Assembly: GCF_932526225.1 (NCBI RefSeq)
Contig: NC_064043.1
Location: 16,492,085-16,556,084, forward strand
From: Nematostella vectensis
Taxonomy: Eukaryota; Cnidaria; Anthozoa; Actiniaria; Edwardsiidae
Direction: 5' to 3'
DNA: 64,000 nt
The position numbers were made by a program, and so were the translations under genes. A model generated the notes under the pieces. That model searched no databases. It worked only from the letters and a program-made list of their open reading frames with translations, and had not been told where the DNA came from. This document shows, piece by piece, positions 53,001-62,000 of this stretch (the stretch's first letter is position 1; every line of letters begins with the position of its first letter).

Positions 53001-56000
53001 TGACACACCCGCGAAATGACCACAAAAACCAAGTCGCATAGCAATACCATATTTCTATACCTATGGAGCTCCGCGCGCGGCCTATGGCCGCGCTGGCTCC
53101 GCTACCAATTAGGTCACGAAGTCTACAATAAATCTCCTTCCAAATACATACACCTATTTCAATAAAGGTTGTTAGTGCAAATGGCAAATGGCAAATGGCA
53201 GTTTTACAACCGAAAGTAAACATGCATCTCGAAGAATATGGATAAACCTTGTTATCAATGCTTGGCTCTGACATTACTGGACTTTATTTAACACCTTTAC
53301 GAATAATTAGTAACCATAAGCCATTTACCATTTGCCATCCGCCATTTGAACTGACAACCTTTTGTGAAATAGGTGTATGCCTTACTCTTTATGCGACCAT
53401 ACATGTAATTCATTCTTTTGTTCCATATGTTATTTACAATTCGTCTGGCTCAATTAGTTCCTCCACAGGGAGCCCACTCAACTCAGCGCATTGTTTATTC
53501 AGCATGTGCTTTAAACTTGGTTTGTGAATATCAATTAGGTCACGGAGTCTTAAGAAGCGCTCCGCTAATCCATTCAAGATGAAATGCATTTTTCAATAAT
53601 TTGTCTATAGACTTATATTTGTCTCCGGATTACAAAAATGTGTTTCTTTTATAAATCGAACAAATATTAAATATTTTATGGATTTTTCCTTATTTTTCTC
53701 GGCTTGACCCCGAAAAACACTACAAAATTTGAACCAAGTATCGCTACCTGCAGCGCGAAAAATAAACAGCGCAGAAACACAACACCATCACAGGAGGCAA
53801 CCAGGATATATGCTCTCAATATTATTTTAATCTCGGCTTAATCCAGTTAAAATAGAATATTTGACAGATTTTCTCAAATATAGCCTCGCATCCATCATTT
53901 TGAACGATCGTTAAACCGACAAATTGAGGCCTTAAAAGTCGCATCTGGTACATTGCTCTATCAAAAATGGTCATTTTTCCTGAAAAGATAGTCACTTACT
54001 TGCCTAGAATCTGAAATAAAATTTTGGGGATAATAAAATCGGGAGCGCTGAGAGCGCCAAGAAGATACAACACTTCACATGTATTTGACCTTTCAACTTG
54101 GGCTAACTATGACACCAACTGCTGAATTCGCAGGGAAATTTGGCTTTTGCAGAAGCTCCCTCATCGATACAACGCTGAAAACAAATTTGAGGACCAATAA
54201 ATATGTGTGTTATTACTTGCATTCTTCGTTGTGCGAGATGATTAAAAAAAAACACGTATTTGAGTAATTATTTGAATGGATTATAACTAGTCTTGCGTAA
54301 TCTTTGTGTCCAAAGAATTCGTAACATAGATCAAAACAACAAGCTGAGTGGTTTTAAATTTTCCTCACCTCAGCTTGGGAAAGTTCTTGATAGGCATCGT
54401 TTTTTATCAATGCTTGTTCCTCTACAAACGCATAAAAACGGCTTGCGATCTCGGAATGTTTTTCATGGTGCTTCCACGTGACCGGCAGTGCACACAGGAA
54501 TCCCAAAGTTTCTCTAACACAATGCAAAAAATAAGAGAGAAAAGAGAAATAGCAACCAATCAAAAAATCTGATTCCTTATTTTGGAATAGAATAAAATAA
54601 ATAATGTCCAACTGTAAGGATTGTTTGAAATTGTAAGCCACTGAAGTTATCGGATGATGGATTTTATTCGTGTGAAATTGACATGTGGCAATAAACAGAT
54701 AGTTTTTTTTATACCAGTACCAGGTACCAGGTACGTTCTATGAGTTTTTATACAGTGGTTTCTTCTTGCTGTCCGTTTTGCACAGTTTTAATGAATATGG
54801 CTTTTTGCTCATACTCTCAGTTCGTAGGCGGGGCGTGTTTCGCTAGTCAAGACAACCCTGATATAGTGCAGTGCGTGAATATCACAAACTGCACTCAAGA
54901 TATCAAGAAGCATCTCCGTTTTATCGCTAAATTACGAAGCAAAGCTGCTTCTGGCCAGTGCAGGTAAAACAATTTTAACATTGACGTTCATGAATAACCA
55001 CTTTTTATAACATACAGTTTGATTTGCTGTCCAGGTTTGTTTGACCCTGAAGGAAAATACACAAAGCTCCCTATCTGCCCAAGCCACCGCAATGCACATG
55101 GCGCATCAGATGGCGCAGTAATCGTAAAAACTGCTGCTGCCTAGTATTTTGGCCAGTCACCGGAGCCGCTCTAAGCGGAAAGTGGGATATCCGTCGACAG
55201 CGCAAGATCCAGATATCCCGTGGACAGCGCCAGATCCAGATTTTCCTGTTTACAGCGCCAGAGTCAGATCCCCCCGTGGACAGCGCCAGAGCGAAAACCT
55301 CCGAACCATACCCCCCGTGGACAGCCCCCGAACCATATACCCCCGTGGATAGCGCCAAAGCCGGTCCCCCCATGGACAGCCCCAGAGCAAGATCCCCCCG
55401 TGGACGGCGCCTGATCAAGATTTCCTTGTTGACAGAGCCAGAGCCAGATACCACGGTGGACAGCGCCAGAGCCAGATACCCCCGTGGACATTGCAAGAGC
55501 CAGATCCCCCCGTGGACAGCGCCAGAGCCAGATCCCCCGTGGCACAGCGCCACAGCAAGAAACCCCCATGGACAGCGCCAGAGCAAGATCCCCCCGTGGA
55601 CAGCGCCAGAGCAAGATCGCGCCGTGGGCAGCGGCACAGCAAGAAACCCCCATGGACAGCGCCAGAGCAAGACTTCCCCCCCCCCGTGGACAGCGCCAGA
55701 GCAAGACCCCCCGTGGATAGCGCCAGAACCAGATTTCCTTATTGACAAAGGCAGAGCCAGATATCACGGTGGACAGAGCCAGAGCCAGATACCCCATGGA
55801 CAGCGCAAAAGCCAGATCCCCACGTGGACAGCACCAGAGCCAAATCCCCACGTGGAGAGCGCCAGAGCAAGATCCCCACGTGGACAGTGCCAGAGCAAGA
55901 TCCCCCCGTGGACAGCGCCAAAACCAGATTTCCTTATCGACAGAGCTAAAGCCAGATATCACGGTGGGAAGCGCTAGAGCCAGATACCCCGTGGACAGCG

Positions 56001-59000
56001 CAAAATCCAGATCCCCCCATAGAGCGCTGGATTCTTCCATGTAGATCTGATTGTGTACTGTACAGAATGATTTCCTCTGTGACATATACATTAATTTTTG
56101 GGGCTTTCAAACTATTGTGATATTTTGTGGTTATTCATAGTGCGTCAATGTTAAAAATGTTTTACCTGTACCGGCCAGAACCAGCTTTGGTGAATCTCTC
56201 ACCCCTAAGGAACGGAGATGCTTCTTGATGTCTTGTGTGCAGTTTGTGATTTTCAGGCACTGCACTATACCAGGGTTGTCTTGACTAGCGCAACACTCCC
56301 CGCCTACGAACTGAGAGTATGAGCAAAAAGCCATATTCTCACTAAAACTGTGCAAAACGGACAGCAAGAAGAAACCAGTGTATAAACACTCATAGAACGT
56401 ACCTGGTACTGGTATGAAAAACTTCTGTTTATTACCAACTTTCAATTTCAAACAAGATGTGTAACTTCCGCTCCGCATTGAAATAAAATCCATCATTCGA
56501 TAACTTCGATGGCTTACAATTTCAAGCAATCCTTACGGTTGGACATTATTTATTTTATTCTATTCCAAAATAAGGAATCAGATTTTTTGATGAGGGGCTC
56601 TTTCTGTTTTCTCTCTTTTTTTGCATTGTGTTTGAGAAACTTTGGGACTCCTGTGTGCACTGCCGGTCACGTGGAAGCACCATGAAAAACATTCCGAGAT
56701 CGCAAGCCGAAGCGAGTTAAAAGGGATTTTATTCGTTTGTAGAGGAACAAGCATTGATAAAAAAACGATGCCTATCAAGTACTTTCCCAAGCTGAGGTGA
56801 GGAAAATTCGATACCACTTAATTTGTTGTTTTTATCTATGTTACGAATTGTTTGGACACAAACATTACGCAAGGCTAGTTATAATCTATTCAAATACGCA
56901 TTCAAATACGTGTTTTGCCTAAATCATCTCGCACAACGAAGAATGCAAGTGATAACACACATATTTAATGGTCCTCAAATTTGTTTTCAGCGTTGTTTCG
57001 AGGTGGGAGCGTCGGCAAAAGCCAAATTTCCCTGCCAATTCAGATGTTGGTGTCACAGTTAGCCTAAGTTTGAAAGGTCAATAACCTGTGAAGTGTTGTA
57101 TCTTCTTGGCGCTCTCAGCGCTCCGGATTTTATTATCCCCAAAATTTTATTTCAGATTCTAGGCAAGTAAGTGACTGTCTTTTCAGGAAAAATGACCATT
57201 TTTGATAGAGCAATGTACCAGATGCGACTTTTAAGGCCTCAATTTGTCGGTTTGACGATCGTGCAAAATGATGGATGCGAGGCTATATTTGAGAAAATCT
57301 GTCAAATATTCTTTTTTAACTGGATTAAGCTAAGATTAAAATAATATTGAGAGCATATATCCTGGTTGCCTCCTGTGGTGTTGTTGTGTTTCTGCGCTGT
57401 TTATTTTTCGCGCTGCAGGTAGCGATACTTGGTTCAAATTTTGTAGTGTTTTTCGGGGTCAAGCCGAGAAAAATAAGGAAAAATCCATAAAATATTTAAT
57501 ATTCGTTCGATTTTAAAAAGAAACACATTTTTGTAATCAGGAGACAAATATAAGTCTATAGACAAATTATTGAAAAAACATTTTTTTTGAGTATTGCATT
57601 TCATCTTGAATGGATTAACGGAGCGCTTCATAAATAATACTTTTTCCAAATACATATGTCTTATACTTTATTGTGTCCATTCATGTTTGGGACACTTGTC
57701 ACTCCTCACACCTTGTGTGTTGTTCATGTAGAATATACAATATAAAAAAATTCTGTGCGAAGGATCGCAGAGACTAAGCACAGAATTATATTTTCCTTAA
57801 CTCTTTTTTTAGTAGGAAACCCCTCCTCAGCCATTGAGGCGTAACACTTATGACATGAACTTTACATTTTACCTGGAAATCAATGAGTATAACTAAAAAT
57901 AGCAGCTCATTGGCCATTGCCACTTGACGTGTCCATGGTTCCGTTTTAGGCGCCATTTTCGAGTGCACTGGTCTGATAGCTGGTGGCGTGAAAAGCGCCG
58001 CTTTTTCACATGATTCTTACACCAAAATATAGGTTGAACACAATGCAAAAATATCATATATTTTTTTTCCAAACGATTGATATTTCATGAAAAAAATCCT
58101 TAAAACCGTTGTAAACCCGTTGCTCGCTACGCTTTGTGGCCCAGACCTCATTAAATGAACGGACTCTCAGTGCGTAGACTGCATGTTTTACAAAACCTAA
58201 TCAAAGGCTTTGTGAGCCAATGCAAATGAATTTTCCTAGTTTTAAAAACTAGAAAAATACATTGAGACAAGGATTTGGGTTTCGGCGAGGTTGCTAAAAC
58301 AACGAATCCGGTAATAAAATCTTAATGATTTTCAAGTCACACCTGAGATATAAAATTAGATTTTAAAGAACGGCTAAGTAGCACAAATTATAAATGCTCG
58401 CTCGAAATAGGTCGTGGCGATTTTATGCATACTGATGATCATTGTCTGTAATTTGCACAGTCATAGCAAAAGTTGTAACAGAGGTAACGAAGAGGCACTT
58501 GTGTTGCAGTATTGTTTTACCTTGGCCGGATAGGATCTTGAATGCTGTCAATACACAATTAAGTGTCTCCCTCAGTGGCAGGTCCTGGAAAAAAAAACAC
58601 AAAAATGAAAAACACATAATTGTCATTTCTATAGATTTATAGCTCTAATTACAAAACATATTAAAACTCTGTCACTCCATCAAGCATCAAACATCCCTGA
58701 AGCAGTTTCTCACATGACGTTTGATCCCATATAGTCACCACACTTTCCTATATTGTCCATTTGACCACAGAACACCACAAAAACATCCTTGCTAGTTACC
58801 ACTCACTACCACCACATACTTTCTTGCTAGTTACCACTCACTACCAAAACACACACCCTTGCATGAACCCCTCATCACCATGACACACACCCTTGCTAGT
58901 TACCACTCACTACCATCACATACACCCTCTTGCTAGTTACCACCTCACAAACACCCTTGCTAGTTACCACTCACTACCAAAACACACACCCTTGCTAGTT

Positions 59001-62000
59001 ACCATAACTACCACCACACACACACCCTTGATAGTTACCACTCACTACCAACACACACACACACACCCTTGCTAGTTACCACTCACTACCATCACCCACA
59101 CATCCTTGCTAGTTACCACTCACTACCATCACCCACACATCCTTGCTAGTTACCACTCACTACCATCACCCACACATCCTTGCTAGTTACCACCCACTAC
59201 CACCACCCACACATCCTTGCTAGTTACCACCCACTACTAACACCCACACACCCTTGCTAGTTACCACTCACTACCATCACCCACACACCCTTGCTAGTTA
59301 CCACTCACTACCATCACCCACACATCCTTGCTAGTTACCACTCACTACCAACACACACTCCCTTGCTAGTTACCACTCACTACTAACACCCACACACCCT
59401 TGCTAGTTACCACTCACTACCATCACCCACACACCCTTGCTAGTTACCACTCACTACCATCACCCACACATCCTTGCTAGTTACCACCCACTACCACCAC
59501 AAACACCCTTGCTAGTTACCACTCACTACCATCACCCACACACCCTTGCTAGTTACCACTCACTACCATCACCCACACATCCTTGCTAGTTACCACTCAC
59601 TACCATCACCCACACATCCTTGCTAGTTACCACCCACTACCACCACAAACACCCTTGCTAGTTACCACTCACTACCATCACCCACACACCCTTGCTAGTT
59701 ACCACTCACTACCATCACCCACACATCCTTGCTAGTTACCACTCACTACCATCACCCACACATCCTTGCTAGTTACCACCCACTACCACCACAAACACCC
59801 TTGCTAGTTACCACTCACTACCATCACCCACACACCCTTGCTAGTTACCACTCACTACCATCACCCACACACCCTTGCTAGTTACCACTCACTACCATCA
59901 CCCACACATCCTTGCTAGTTACCACTCACTACCATCACCCACACACCCTTGCTAGTTACCACTCACTACCATCACCCACACATCCTTGCTAGTTACCACT
60001 CACTACCATCACCCACACATCCTTGCTAGTTACCACTCACTACCACCACAAACACCCTTGCTAGTTACCACTCACTACTAACACCCACACACCCTTGCTA
60101 GTTACCACCCACTACCACCACAAACACCCTTGCTAGTTACCACTCACTACCATCACCCACACATCCTTGCTAGTTACCACTCACTACCAAAACACACACC
60201 CTTGCTAGTTACCACTCACTACCATCACCCACACACCCTTGCTAGTTACCACTCACTACCATCACCCACACACCCTTGCTAGTTACCACTCACTACCATC
60301 ACCCACACATCCTTGCTAGTTACCACTCACTACCAACACACACTCCCTTGCTAGTTACCACTCACTACTAACACCCACACACCCTTGCTAGTTACCACTC
60401 ACTACCATCACCCACACACCCTTGCTAGTTACCACTCACTACCATCACCCACACATCCTTGCTAGTTACCACTCACTACCAACACACACTCCCTTGCTAG
60501 TTACCACTCACTACTAACACCCACACACCCTTGCTAGTTACCACCCACTACCACCACAAACACCCTTGCTAGTTACCACTCACTACTAACAGAAACAGGC
60601 AGGTAGTAGGATATGTTGTTATGTGCTCCCTGTATTATATCTGAATTTTCGTATTTGTGCGAGATAAAGCTAAAAGTCTGCTTGGCTTCACATGCTTTGA
60701 CTAGCTTGAACTTTCTTTCAAATCGCATTAAGACTAGAGTTGTAGTTACATGTTAATCTATCTTAAAAAAGACTAACCTTATGGACCACAATATTATTCA
60801 AAGCTGTCATGAGATCCGCAAAGAAGTCTATGTTGATGAGATGAGCGTATTTTGCCAGACCCTCGAGTGCAGGAGAGAGGAGGGGTGCGTGACTGTTGCT
60901 CTTCAGCACACGGAAATATGTCAGAAAGACAAACTTGAGCAGCTCAGAATGCTGGGAAGGATAGCAATAAGGCCTGTGTGAAGGTGGTTATCATTTTGAT
61001 GGTAATCATGCTGATGACTGGGACAATGATGATGATAGCAGATAGACAGATGATTTACAGGAAATTTACCGTTCTTGCTCTTTTATCACCACTTTCAACA
61101 GCTTCTGTTTCTTGTAACTCCTTTTCCAACTTCTTCATTTCTTTCTGTCTCTATAACACATAAATATGGTTATCACATGTGCAAATGCCGTTTGCAAAAG
61201 TTTTATTAAATATTGTTATATTTCTATTTTTGACGACGGTTTAAAAACTTTTTAAACCCCCTTCCCCCACCCTTGACATCTATTACAAGTTTAGTTGTCA
61301 TAAGATGTTTCGGCGTCGGGTAGTTTTACTTCTAGTGACGTCATCGATGATGTCACTAGAGTTTGGTTGTCGTACGACGTTTCTTTCATGAAATATATAT
61401 TTTTCATTTTGTTGACGTCAGCATATTTTTGCTATAAGTGACATCATTGATGACGTCAAAAATCACACGACCATATTGTTACACACCCCTTGCCACATAC
61501 ATGACACATACCAAGTTTGGCTATCATATGATATTTCGTTTCGGAGATATAAATTTAGATATGACATCGGGATAGTTTTGCAGTGCCGCAAAAGTAAAAA
61601 GCTTCTGGATAAAATTAATTGGAAAACAGCAACCAGCCTCGATAAAATTCCAGTCAAACTTGCTACTTCCTCACTTTGATATTTAATAAGTACATATACT
61701 ATTTTTTTTATTTATTTATGTATTAAATGATATTTTAACCGTGTATAAAAAAAGTTTTGTTGTCATACGATGTTTTTTTAATGAAAAAAAATACTTTTTA
61801 TTTTGATGACGTCAGCATATTTTTTTCCTAGTGATGTAATTGATGATGTCATAATCACGTGACCATATCGGTGCACCCCCTTGAGACCTTCAAGACACAT
61901 ACCAAGATTGGTTGTCATATGATGTTTCGATCATGAGATATGGATATTTTTATTCTTAATGAAATCGGAATAGTTTTGCTTTTAGTGAGGTCATCACTGA

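Larger units (their letters stand above)
53554..57629. mobile_element. 4.1-kb inverted-repeat (fold-back) element with minisatellite core
   Basis: Left arm (53,554 to about 54,970) and right arm (about 56,130-57,629) are inverted copies about 1.4-1.5 kb long (ends GAAGCGCTCCG and CGGAGCGCTTC). They are diverged by a few percent and small indels. The centre (55,186-56,026) is a 27-28-bp minisatellite. The flanking sequence (CAATTAGGTCACG.AGTCT and CCAAATACATA) is found uninterrupted at 53,106-53,150, a related empty site. TAA on both sides is a possible 3-bp duplication. No transposase frame seen. Confidence 0.8.

Noticed and set aside
55071-56091. Overlapping Gly/Ala- and Pro/Arg-rich frames
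   Set aside because: 27-28-bp minisatellite in the loop of the inverted-repeat element, open on both strands.
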